A stretch of 64,000 bases of DNA, from NCBI RefSeq assembly GCF_002160895.1, contig NZ_NFLL01000001.1, forward strand, positions 186,001-250,000, written 5' to 3'. The notes beneath the pieces were generated by a model. It ran no database searches, was not told the DNA's origin, and worked only from the letters and a program-made list of their open reading frames with translations. Positions 54,170 to 61,608 of the stretch are shown in pieces. Position numbers and translations under genes: made by a program. The stretch's first letter is position 1. Every line of letters begins with the position of its first letter. The DNA comes from Faecalibacterium sp. An122. GTDB taxonomy: Bacteria; Bacillota; Clostridia; Oscillospirales; Ruminococcaceae.

Positions 54170-55062
54170 TTCGCGGCCTCTCTGAAAACGGAGGCGTTGT
54201 ATTTTGCGGCATAGATTCGACGGATATTGTCTGTAAAGCAGAACAGCTTCACAAGACCAGCGCCACCTGCAGCGCCGCACTGGGTCGTCTTTTGACGGGG
54301 GCTTCTCTGATGGGCGCCATGCTCAAGGACAGCCGGGACAGCATCACCCTGCGGGTGAATGGCGGCGGCCCTGCCGGCCTGGTGATTGCCTGTACCGATG
54401 GCACCGGCAACGTCAAGGGCTGCATCGACCACCCCCTGGTGGAGCTGCCGCCCCGGGCCGACGGCCACCTGGATGTGGGCGGTGCTGTGGGCAAAGACGG
54501 CGTCCTCACCGTCATCCGGGACAACAAGCTTCAGAAAGAGCCCACGGTAGGCCAGGTGCCGCTGGTGTCGGGCGAAATCGCCGAGGATCTGACGGCGTAC
54601 TATGCCTACAGCGAGCAGATTCCCACCGTCTGCGCTCTGGGTGTTCTGGTGGACCCGGACCTCACCATCCACTGTGCGGGCGGATATATGGTGCAGCTGC
54701 TGCCCGGCGCCACCGACGCCGAGATCACCCAGCTGGAGCAGAACATCGCCGCCATGCCCTCGGTGACCGAGATGCTGCGCGCCGGCGCCACCCCCAAGGA
54801 CATGATGGAAAAGGCTCTGGCAGGCTTTGCACCGTCGGTGCTGGATACCCGCCAGGTGTCCTATCGCTGTGACTGCAGCGAGGAGCGCACCAAGGCCATG
54901 CTGCTCAGTCTGGGCCGCAAGGAGCTGGAAAAGCTTCGGGACGAGGACCCCCACTGCGAAGTGGTGTGTCACTTCTGCCACAGCAAGTACAACTTTGATT
55001 TGAACCAACTTTTGAAGGAGCTGCCGGAGACCTCCGAGGCCGCCCCTGAGGAAGCACAGTAA
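54157..55062 (+). CDS. hslO: Hsp33 redox-regulated chaperone
   Basis: A 301-residue holdase chaperone activated by oxidation. The zinc cysteines occur as CDC (about 240) and CHFC (about 273), in the CxC/CxxC Hsp33 arrangement. The N-terminal domain carries AALGRLLTGASLMGAMLK and the strand GGGPAGLVIAC. Overlap with the methyltransferase gene implies coupled translation. Last gene of the lon-engB-methyltransferase-hslO run, closed by a terminator. Confidence 0.95.
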   Translation: MSELIRGLSENGGVVFCGIDSTDIVCKAEQLHKTSATCSAALGRLLTGASLMGAMLKDSRDSITLRVNGGGPAGLVIACTDGTGNVKGCIDHPLVELPPRADGHLDVGGAVGKDGVLTVIRDNKLQKEPTVGQVPLVSGEIAEDLTAYYAYSEQIPTVCALGVLVDPDLTIHCAGGYMVQLLPGATDAEITQLEQNIAAMPSVTEMLRAGATPKDMMEKALAGFAPSVLDTRQVSYRCDCSEERTKAMLLSLGRKELEKLRDEDPHCEVVCHFCHSKYNFDLNQLLKELPETSEAAPEEAQ

Positions 55063-55076
55063 ACCCCATACATAAG

Positions 55077-55118
55077 AAAACGGCTGACCCCGCTGCAGAG
55101 CACGGGCCGGCCGTTTTT
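55077..55118 (+). terminator. Terminator after hslO
   Basis: AAAACGGC (from 55077) pairs with GCCGTTTT (to 55116) around a long GC loop, followed by T. Confidence 0.75.
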
Positions 55119-55128
55119 GTGTGCGATA

Positions 55129-56286
55129 TTATCCCTCTACAATATTGTCCAGCAGGGTATAGGTGACAGCATAGTGCAGCTGGTGCGCCTTTCGTTCTAC
55201 CGTTTCCTGCTGGGCCACAATTTCAGCCCCCGACCATTCCTCTTCCAGTTCCTGCAGGCAATGCAGCCGGGCCATGGCCAACGCCAGGTCATCCGAGTAG
55301 TTCACCGATCGGGTCCGCCGTTGATAGCGGACGGTTTCCTCCACCGCTATGGGCAGCGGCAGGCCCCCCAGCTCCATCTGGACGTGACGGGTGATTTCCA
55401 CATCGTTGGAGGTCGGCCCCACCAGCCCGCCGTCCAGCCCCGGAAGGGTCAGATGAAATCCCCCGCAGGACAGGCGAAGCTTGGTGTGGGTCCGGCCGGT
55501 CAGAAGGGGCACTTCCTCCGTCAGAGACTGGTCGTATTGGGCGCTCCACTCAAACCGGGCCATCACCACGCCGGCAGCCGGGGCAAAAATGGGCGTTCCG
55601 TCCCGTTCGGTGCGGCTTGTACCGATGAGCGGCTGACCCGTTTCCACCTGCTGGCCCGGCACCACCAGAGCGGTGCCGCTCTTCAGATTGACCTCGGTTA
55701 CAACGCCGCCAATCCGGGCGCAGAGGGTTTGCAGCTTGCCCGAAAAGATAGCGGGCACCTGTTTGGCGGCTGCGGCCTCCACTTCCAGACGGCCGCCGAA
55801 GAAATTGAGGCTTGCCCAGGAGAATTCGCCGCTCTTTAAAAGTGCGTATTCGCCCGCGGTCAAGAGATCCTGGGTCACACGGACGCCGGGTTCCAGGCCG
55901 GTTTCCTCCCGCAGAACCAGCGCCGCCCGGGCCTGCTGCCCGGCGGTCAGGCTGCCATAGTCCACCGACCAGATCAGTCCCCGGCTCCAGAGCAGAAGCG
56001 GCACAAAAACCACCAGTCCAGCCCACAGTCCTTTCCGGCGAAACAGGGGCCTCAGACGGAAAAACAGTCCTTTCCGCCGCCGTACCTGCAAACGCACCCT
56101 GCGCCGCCGGGCCAGTGCGGCCAGTTTTTGATAGCGCCAGGCCGCGCAGTGCCCCGAAAAGCCGCCGGGCTGGGGACAGATGCGGGACAGATGTATGCCT
56201 GCCTGGGCTGCATCGTTCAACAGACCCTCGGTGTCGCCGCTGAGGGCGGTGAACACAACCCCCGCCCAGAGCTGTACAACCTCCAT
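55129..56286 (-). CDS. yqfD: Sporulation protein YqfD
   Basis: A 385-residue protein with a cytoplasmic N-terminal third, a highly basic stretch (RRRRVRLQVRRRKG, about 61-74), one or two membrane helices (about 85-104) and a long extracytoplasmic domain containing SGTALVVPGQQVETGQPLIG. This matches YqfD, a sigma-E-dependent stage IV sporulation protein needed with YqfC. It starts 14 nt after yqfC on the minus strand. Known to be required for heat-resistant spores in Bacillus; mechanism not established. Confidence 0.9.
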   Translation of the reverse strand: MEVVQLWAGVVFTALSGDTEGLLNDAAQAGIHLSRICPQPGGFSGHCAAWRYQKLAALARRRRVRLQVRRRKGLFFRLRPLFRRKGLWAGLVVFVPLLLWSRGLIWSVDYGSLTAGQQARAALVLREETGLEPGVRVTQDLLTAGEYALLKSGEFSWASLNFFGGRLEVEAAAAKQVPAIFSGKLQTLCARIGGVVTEVNLKSGTALVVPGQQVETGQPLIGTSRTERDGTPIFAPAAGVVMARFEWSAQYDQSLTEEVPLLTGRTHTKLRLSCGGFHLTLPGLDGGLVGPTSNDVEITRHVQMELGGLPLPIAVEETVRYQRRTRSVNYSDDLALAMARLHCLQELEEEWSGAEIVAQQETVERKAHQLHYAVTYTLLDNIVEG

Positions 56287-56300
56287 CCAGCCGCCTCCTT

Positions 56301-56597
56301 TTATTCATTGATGCTGTCGGTAAAATCCGTCCTTACAAACCGCCCCTGCAGGGTGATCCGGTGCGCCGCCAGTGAGAGAATCCGCATCTGATCTCCATAG
56401 ACGGTGAAGGTGCCGCCGTACAGTTCCAGACAGAGTTTGCTCTCATCGTAGGTGCGAATCCGCCGGAAATGCTCAATTTCCATCTGGGTCCCGGTCATGT
56501 AGACGGATGGACGGCGGTACATCCCGGCGGGGGGCTGGCCAAACAGCAGCTTGAGCCAGCTCTGCGGCGTAAGCCGTCTTTTGCGTTGTTTTGACAC
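56301..56597 (-). CDS. yqfC: Sporulation protein YqfC (YabP family)
   Basis: A 98-residue YabP/YqfC protein. RPSVYMTGTQMEIEHFRRI and LELYGGTFTVYGDQMRILSLA, then ITLQGRFVRTDF, are typical. I start it at GTG 56597 because AGGAGGGG lies 6 nt upstream; a longer frame to ATG 56717 adds 40 arginine-rich residues without a site. Operon with yqfD. Expressed under sigma-E in Bacillus sporulation. Confidence 0.88.
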   Translation of the reverse strand: MSKQRKRRLTPQSWLKLLFGQPPAGMYRRPSVYMTGTQMEIEHFRRIRTYDESKLCLELYGGTFTVYGDQMRILSLAAHRITLQGRFVRTDFTDSINE

Positions 56598-56652
56598 CTT
56601 TTCCCCTCCTGTTTGCGGCCCGTGCAGTCGGCAACGCCGCACCGCTTGGGCC

Positions 56653-56681
56653 GGTATGGCCCGCCGCCTCTGTCCATATAT
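56653..56681 (-). promoter_or_regulatory. Possible sigma-E-type promoter of yqfC-yqfD
   Basis: Minus strand ATATATG (56681-56675), 16-nt spacer, CATACC (56658-56653). The -10 resembles the CATACA-type box of sigma-E promoters. Weak by itself; gene content supports it. Confidence 0.3.
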
Positions 56682-56702
56682 ATGGAAACAGGGGGGCTGC
56701 TT

Positions 56703-57752
56703 ATGCGCTATTTGCAAAGGACGTTGTTTGTGTGCATCGCTCTGCTGACCGGCATTTTGCCTTTTTGGGCGCCCGAGGCCTGTGCCCAGGCGCTTCGGGA
56801 GGGGCTGGCCCTCTGTGGAGCGCCGCTGCTGCTTTCATTGTTTCCCTTTCTGATTGTTTCCACGCTGCTGGTCCGCAGCGGCGGGGGAGATCTGCTGGGG
56901 ACATTGCTTCGCCCGGCGGCCCGGCTGGCCGGGGCAAACGCCTCCTGTGCCGGGGGCGTGCTGCTGATGGGCTTTACCGGCGGATTTGCGCCGGCTGCCA
57001 ATGCGGCAGCCCAGGCTGTCCGTGCCGGCCGATTATCTCCGCAGCAGGCCGCCTGTCTGCTGCCTGCCTGTATCTGCTCCGGGCCATCCTTTGTCATTTT
57101 GACGGTGGGCCAGGGAATGCTGGGCAGCACCGGACTGGGGATTCGGCTGTTTATGGTACAGGCTCTGGCTGGGTGGATCTCGGCAGTCATCCTTTGCCGT
57201 GTGCATCCTCCTGCGGCCCAGAACTCAAATGTCATGGTTCCGGCTCCGGCTGCAATGCCGCCGCTTCGGCTGGATACCGTCATTGCCGATGCCGCCATAA
57301 CCTATTGCAAGCTGTGCGGGTTCATCCTCTATTTTCGCCTGATGACCGGGGGACTGGGGGCCATCTGGCCCAAGATTGGCCTGCCCGCCGCCATGGTTTT
57401 GGAGGTCTGTTCGGGCTGCGATCTGGTTTCCCGCGCCGGACGCTGGGCCAGCTGGCTGTGCTGTGCCGCCATCAGCCTGCAGGGAACGTCGGTTCTTTTG
57501 CAGGTACGCACCATCTGCCCGGCAGAAATCTCTTTCCGCCCGCTCTTGACCGCCCGGCTGCTCCATCTGCCCTTGTCGTTGCTGCTGTTCCGGCTGAGCC
57601 TCTGGCTGCCGGGAGGAAATGTCTCCGCCGGGGCGGTTCTCCATCCCGCGCCTGTGGTCCTGCGGCGGGTTCCGCCGGACTGTGCCGTGCTGGTCTTTCT
57701 GGGCTGCTGCCTGCTGGCCTGCCAGCTCTGCCGCGCCGTTCCGGAAACATAA
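56703..57752 (+). CDS. ylbJ: YlbJ/SpoVV-like sporulation membrane protein
   Basis: A 349-residue protein with about eight hydrophobic helices and Gly/Ser loops of the nucleoside-recognition (Gate) fold. PFLIVSTLLVRSGGGD, GGFAPAANAAAQAV and CSGPSFVILTVGQGMLGS are in the places expected of YlbJ. In Bacillus this is SpoVV, which moves dipicolinic acid across the outer forespore membrane. I start it at ATG 56703 behind a run of six G. A second, overlapping plus-strand frame (56591-57772) lacks hydrophobic pattern and is a shadow. Divergent from yqfC-yqfD. Confidence 0.8.
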   Translation: MRYLQRTLFVCIALLTGILPFWAPEACAQALREGLALCGAPLLLSLFPFLIVSTLLVRSGGGDLLGTLLRPAARLAGANASCAGGVLLMGFTGGFAPAANAAAQAVRAGRLSPQQAACLLPACICSGPSFVILTVGQGMLGSTGLGIRLFMVQALAGWISAVILCRVHPPAAQNSNVMVPAPAAMPPLRLDTVIADAAITYCKLCGFILYFRLMTGGLGAIWPKIGLPAAMVLEVCSGCDLVSRAGRWASWLCCAAISLQGTSVLLQVRTICPAEISFRPLLTARLLHLPLSLLLFRLSLWLPGGNVSAGAVLHPAPVVLRRVPPDCAVLVFLGCCLLACQLCRAVPET

Positions 57753-57785
57753 AAATCCCCGGAACCGCTTAATGCGATTCCGGGG
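57751..57785 (-). terminator. Terminator of tRNA-Thr
   Basis: CCCCGGAACCGC (57757-57768) pairs with GCGATTCCGGGG (57774-57785) with one mismatch; the plus-strand A-run at 57751-57755 gives the U-tract on the minus strand. It abuts the end of ylbJ. Confidence 0.88.
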
Positions 57786-57793
57786 ACATTCTA

Positions 57794-57869
57794 TGGAGCT
57801 ACTGATCCGATTCGAACGGACGACCTGCTCATTACGAGTGAGCTGCTCTACCGGCTGAGCCACAGTAGC
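57794..57869 (-). tRNA. tRNA-Thr (anticodon CGT)
   Basis: Minus-strand cloverleaf of 76 nt. Acceptor stem GCTACTG/CAGTAGC, D-arm GCTCAGCCGGTAGAGC, anticodon stem GCTCA/TGAGC with loop CTCGTAA (anticodon CGT), T-arm GTCCGTTCGAATCGGAT, discriminator T and encoded CCA. Confidence 0.96.
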
Positions 57870-57895
57870 ACGCTGCGTTGGCTGCAACGCAAGTT

Positions 57896-57924
57896 ATTTT
57901 AGCATAAAAACCGGTCAGTGTCAA
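57896..57924 (-). promoter_or_regulatory. Promoter of tRNA-Thr
   Basis: Minus strand TTGACA (57924-57919), 17-nt spacer, TAAAAT (57901-57896). Confidence 0.85.
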
Positions 57925-58031
57925 GGGATTGCACCCGCAGCGGGCCAGACCTGCATTCAGTGGGGACAGGCTCGACCTCCACATGGAAAAGCGCTTTAAT
58001 GTGCGCAAATAATTTTGTACAGTTTTCACAG

Positions 58032-58060
58032 TTTCCACTGCAAAGTTTTGGTGATATAAT
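58032..58060 (+). promoter_or_regulatory. Promoter of the phoH operon
   Basis: TTTCCA (58032-58037), 17-nt spacer, perfect TATAAT (58055-58060), about 75 nt before phoH. Confidence 0.65.
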
Positions 58061-58136
58061 AAATACAAGAACCATTTTGGGTCGAACCCGGCGGACACAC
58101 AGCCTGTGCCGCGCCGGATGCATCGGGAGGAATCAC

Positions 58137-59099
58137 ATGGCTGAAAAAAGCATCGAACTGGACAGTGTAGAGATTGCCGCCGCAGTGTTTGGAAACTGCG
58201 ACTGCAACATTCGTCTGCTGGAGAAGGAGTTTTCTGTCACGGCTACCTGCCGGGGCACCATGCTGCGCCTGTCGGGCGAGGATCAGAATGTGGAGGCCGC
58301 AGCCCGCGCCGTCGAGGGAATGCTGCTCCTGATCGAGAACCACACGCCATTGGAGGATCAGACCGTCCACTACTGCATGAGCCTGGCCCACGACGGCGAG
58401 GAGAAGCGGGTGCGGGAACTGACCGAAGATTTTGTGGCGGTCACCGTCAAGGGCCGGCCCATCCGTCCCAAGACGCTGGGGCAGAAGGAGTATCTGGCTG
58501 CCATCCGCAACCATCCCATCACCTTCGGCGTAGGCCCTGCCGGCACCGGCAAAACCTATCTGGCGGTGGCAATGGCGGTCAAGGCGTTCAAAGCCAAGGA
58601 TGTCTCCCGGATTATCCTGACCCGTCCCGCCGTGGAAGCAGGAGAAAAGCTGGGCTTTCTGCCCGGCGACCTGCAGCAGAAGGTAGACCCGTATCTGCGG
58701 CCCCTCTACGACGGCCTGTTTGATATGCTGGGAGCCGAGACCTTTGAGCGTCTGGTGGAAAAGCAGCTGATCGAGGTGGCCCCGCTGGCCTATATGCGCG
58801 GCCGGACGCTGGATGATTCCTTCATCATTCTGGACGAAGCACAGAACACCACCCCCGAACAGATGAAAATGTTCCTGACACGCATGGGCACCGGTTCAAA
58901 AGTCGTGGTGACAGGCGATGTGACCCAGATCGACCTGCCCGACCACACGCGCAGCGGTCTGGTGGATGCGCTGCAGGTGCTCAAGAACATTTCCGGCATT
59001 GCACAGTGTTACTTCAATGAAAAAGACGTGGTGCGTCACCGCCTGGTGCAGGAGATCATCAAGGCTTATGAATCCGCCGCACATCCCGCCAAGCGGTGA
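58137..59099 (+). CDS. phoH: PhoH family ATPase
   Basis: A 320-residue ATPase. Walker A GPAGTGKTYLA is at about 137-147. ILTRPAVEAGEKLGFLPGD is the PhoH-specific motif, and FIILDEAQNTTPEQMKMFLTR is the Walker B region. The N-terminal part resembles the KH-like domain of this family. PhoH is linked to RNA metabolism together with YbeY. I start it at ATG 58137 behind GGGAGGAAT. The open frame to 57918 crosses the promoter and is not coding. First of phoH-ybeY-era-yqzL-recO. Confidence 0.95.
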   Translation: MAEKSIELDSVEIAAAVFGNCDCNIRLLEKEFSVTATCRGTMLRLSGEDQNVEAAARAVEGMLLLIENHTPLEDQTVHYCMSLAHDGEEKRVRELTEDFVAVTVKGRPIRPKTLGQKEYLAAIRNHPITFGVGPAGTGKTYLAVAMAVKAFKAKDVSRIILTRPAVEAGEKLGFLPGDLQQKVDPYLRPLYDGLFDMLGAETFERLVEKQLIEVAPLAYMRGRTLDDSFIILDEAQNTTPEQMKMFLTRMGTGSKVVVTGDVTQIDLPDHTRSGLVDALQVLKNISGIAQCYFNEKDVVRHRLVQEIIKAYESAAHPAKR

Positions 59100-59136
59100 G
59101 CCCTCAGCGTCTTATAAAAGAAAGGAGCGGACCTAG

Positions 59137-59628
59137 ATGTCCAACAAAGTACTGATTACCAACGAGCAGAAAACGGTCAAAGTCCCGTCCGGCCTGCGGA
59201 TTCTGATCCGTCGGGCCTGCAACGCAGTGCTCGAATACGAGCATTTTGAGGGCCCCGCTGAAATCAGCGTAACCTTTGTCGATAATGCGGCCATTGCCGA
59301 GCTGAACAACCAGTATCGCAACAAGCCGATGCCCACCGATGTGCTCAGCTTCCCTCTGGGGTCGGACGGCCAGTATGACATCAACGAGACCAACGGCTGC
59401 AAGATGCTGGGAGATATCGTCATCAGCATGGAGCGAGCCATGGAACAGGCCAACCTCTACGGCCACTCTCTCCAGCGGGAGGTGGCCTTCCTGACGGTGC
59501 ACTCGATGCTTCACCTGCTGGGCTACGACCACGAGAACGGCGGCCTGGAGGCTGTGCGGATGCGGGAGCGAGAAGAAGCTGTCCTGCTCCAGCTGGGCCT
59601 GCCCCGGACGGTGAGCTACACCGAATAA
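59137..59628 (+). CDS. ybeY: Endoribonuclease YbeY
   Basis: A 163-residue metal-dependent RNase for rRNA maturation and quality control. The zinc motif HSMLHLLGYDH supplies three histidines (about 128-138), and NKPMPTDVLSFPLG is the second hallmark. AAAGGAG lies upstream of ATG 59137. The genes phoH-ybeY and era lie together in most Firmicutes. Confidence 0.95.
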   Translation: MSNKVLITNEQKTVKVPSGLRILIRRACNAVLEYEHFEGPAEISVTFVDNAAIAELNNQYRNKPMPTDVLSFPLGSDGQYDINETNGCKMLGDIVISMERAMEQANLYGHSLQREVAFLTVHSMLHLLGYDHENGGLEAVRMREREEAVLLQLGLPRTVSYTE

Positions 59629-59677
59629 GCGGCGTTCGTTTTGGGATATTTGGGATAACGGAAAGAGAGAATGACCC

Positions 59678-60625
59678 TTGAATCACACGGATAAAAATGC
59701 AATCGAATCGACCATCCACTACGACACTTCCTCGGTGTTTGTGGCCGTCATCGGACGGCCCAACGTGGGCAAATCCAGCCTGACCAATCTGCTGGTGGGA
59801 GAAAAGGTGGCCATTGTCACCTCCAAACCCCAGACCACCCGCACCCGGATCACCGGCGTCATCACCCGCGGGCCCCTGCAGTATGTCCTCCTGGACACCC
59901 CCGGCGTCCACAAGGCCAAAAACAAGCTGGGCAAGCGGATGGACAAGACGGCCAGCGATTCGGTGGGCGATGTGGATGTGTCCATGATGCTGTTTGAGCC
60001 CCATCCCGGCCTGAACGAGTCGGAACAGATGCTGATTGACGCGCTGCGCCGCAGCGGTCCCGCCATTGCAGTCATCAACAAGATCGACCTGGTCAAAGAC
60101 CCGGCGGAGCTGGAAGCCCGCAAGGCCGAACTGGAAGCCCTGGGCGTCTTTGATGCGGTGTGCACCGTCAGCGTCCGGGACAACAAGAACTGTGAGGACC
60201 TGTTTGACCTGCTGGCCCGCTATGCGGTGGAGGGCCCCCATTACTTTGAGGACGACGCTTACACCGATATGCCTGAGAAAGAGCTGGTGGCCGAGCTGAT
60301 CCGGGAAAAAGCCCTGCTGTTCATGCGGGACGAGATTCCCCACGGCCTGGCCGTGGTGGTGGAGCGCTTCAAGGAGCGGCCCGGCACCGACCTGGTGGAC
60401 ATTGATGTGAACATCTACTGTGAACGGGAGAGCCACAAGGGCATGGTGATCGGCAAAGGCGGCGCCATGCTCAAAAAGATCGCCAGCGCCGCCCGGGTGG
60501 ACTGCGAAGAATTCCTGGGCTGCCGGGTCAACCTGCAGTGCTGGGTCAAAGTAAAGCCCGACTGGCGGGACAATGAGTTTTTGCTGAACAGCTTCGGATT
60601 CCGTCAGGACCAGAACCGGAAGTAA
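59678..60625 (+). CDS. era: GTPase Era
   Basis: A 315-residue GTPase binding 16S rRNA in 30S assembly. G1 GRPNVGKSS (about 26-34), G3 DTPGVH, G4 NKID and a C-terminal KH domain (GMVIGKGGAMLKKI, about 257-270). The start is TTG 59678, with a weak GAAAGAGAG site; no ATG is available in frame. The last codons match the usual family end. Confidence 0.96.
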   Translation: MNHTDKNAIESTIHYDTSSVFVAVIGRPNVGKSSLTNLLVGEKVAIVTSKPQTTRTRITGVITRGPLQYVLLDTPGVHKAKNKLGKRMDKTASDSVGDVDVSMMLFEPHPGLNESEQMLIDALRRSGPAIAVINKIDLVKDPAELEARKAELEALGVFDAVCTVSVRDNKNCEDLFDLLARYAVEGPHYFEDDAYTDMPEKELVAELIREKALLFMRDEIPHGLAVVVERFKERPGTDLVDIDVNIYCERESHKGMVIGKGGAMLKKIASAARVDCEEFLGCRVNLQCWVKVKPDWRDNEFLLNSFGFRQDQNRK

Positions 60626-60709
60626 ACGCCTGCCAGAACAGGACAGATTTCCCGGGGATAAGGGGTTAAGATGGGGTCAACACTGAAACCGAAGGCGAGG
60701 TGCTGACAC

Positions 60710-60901
60710 ATGGATGCTGAAAGCTGCTGGAAGGCGTTTGCCTCGACGGGAAAAATCGATCACTATCTGGACTACAAGCGGGCTGCGGGCGAAAAACCTG
60801 CAGAGGAAACATACAATGGACGATTTTGTCATCAAGGGCCTGGTCATGCAGGAGATCGAATACGGCGAGTCGGATCGGATTCTCAAGATTCTGACCGCTG
60901 A
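60710..60901 (+). CDS. yqzL: YqzL-like small protein
   Basis: A 63-residue frame starting at ATG 60710 behind GGCGAGGTG. The first 25 residues, with CWKAFASTGKIDHYLDYK, match the YqzL family (WKxFxxTGxIxxYLxY), and yqzL sits between era and recO in Bacillus too. Function unknown. The last 28 residues overlap the start of recO (60816) by 86 nt and are unlike the family. Whether the full overlap is translated cannot be told from sequence alone. Confidence 0.65.
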   Translation: MDAESCWKAFASTGKIDHYLDYKRAAGEKPAEETYNGRFCHQGPGHAGDRIRRVGSDSQDSDR

Positions 60902-61604
60902 AAAAGGTCTGATTACCGCATTTGCCAAAAACAGCATGCGGCTGACCAGCCATCTCTTTGCGGCCTGCGGACAGCTCTGTTATTCCGAGTTTGTCCTGCG
61001 GCCCGGCCGCAACACCGAAGAAAAAATGTACACCGTGGTGGAAGCGGGCTATGAGACCGACTTCCGGGACATAGGCTACAGTTTTGAGGCCCAGGGGGTC
61101 GCCATGTATATGGTGGAGTTCACCATGGCCCTCTCCCTGGTGGAGCAGCCGGCCGAAAAAGAGCTGAAACTCCTGATGAACTGCCTGTACAAGATCTGTC
61201 AGAAAAAGACCGATCCCAAAATCGTCAAGGCCGTGTTTGAGCTGCGGATGACCAGTGAGTGCGGGTTTATGCCCCAGCTGCTGGCCTGCCGGAGCTGCGG
61301 CGCCTACGACGGCGACCGCTTTTGCCTGGACGCAGAGGATGGCTGCCTGCTCTGTGGAGACTGCGCAGCCAAGGAAAACAAAACCTGTAACCTGGATAAG
61401 GGAGCACTGTTTGCGGTGCGGTACATCTGTCTGATTGAGGACAAGAAACTGTTTGGATTTCGGATTTCCGCCAACAGCGCCCGGCTTTTGTACAATGTGG
61501 CGGAACAGTATGCTCTGGCCCACATGGATAAATCGCTGAACTCCCTGAAATTTTTGCGGTCCCTTTCGGCCTGGGACCCGGACCTACAGCCTAAAAAGGA
61601 TTGA
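60816..61604 (+). CDS. recO: DNA repair protein RecO
   Basis: A 262-residue RecO that helps load RecA via the RecFOR pathway. It opens with an OB-fold (VIKGLVMQEIEYGESDRIL) and has a cysteine cluster CRSCGA...CLLCGDCA (zinc site) near 170-200. I start it at ATG 60816; the longer frame (from 60714) overlaps yqzL and has no site of its own. Follows era and yqzL as in Bacillus. Confidence 0.93.
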   Translation: MDDFVIKGLVMQEIEYGESDRILKILTAEKGLITAFAKNSMRLTSHLFAACGQLCYSEFVLRPGRNTEEKMYTVVEAGYETDFRDIGYSFEAQGVAMYMVEFTMALSLVEQPAEKELKLLMNCLYKICQKKTDPKIVKAVFELRMTSECGFMPQLLACRSCGAYDGDRFCLDAEDGCLLCGDCAAKENKTCNLDKGALFAVRYICLIEDKKLFGFRISANSARLLYNVAEQYALAHMDKSLNSLKFLRSLSAWDPDLQPKKD

Positions 61605-61608
61605 ATCA

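Noticed and set aside
56591-57772. Second plus-strand frame over ylbJ
   Set aside because: It is rich in Gly/Arg/Pro without hydrophobic helices, whereas the other frame gives a proper multi-helix membrane protein with YlbJ motifs.
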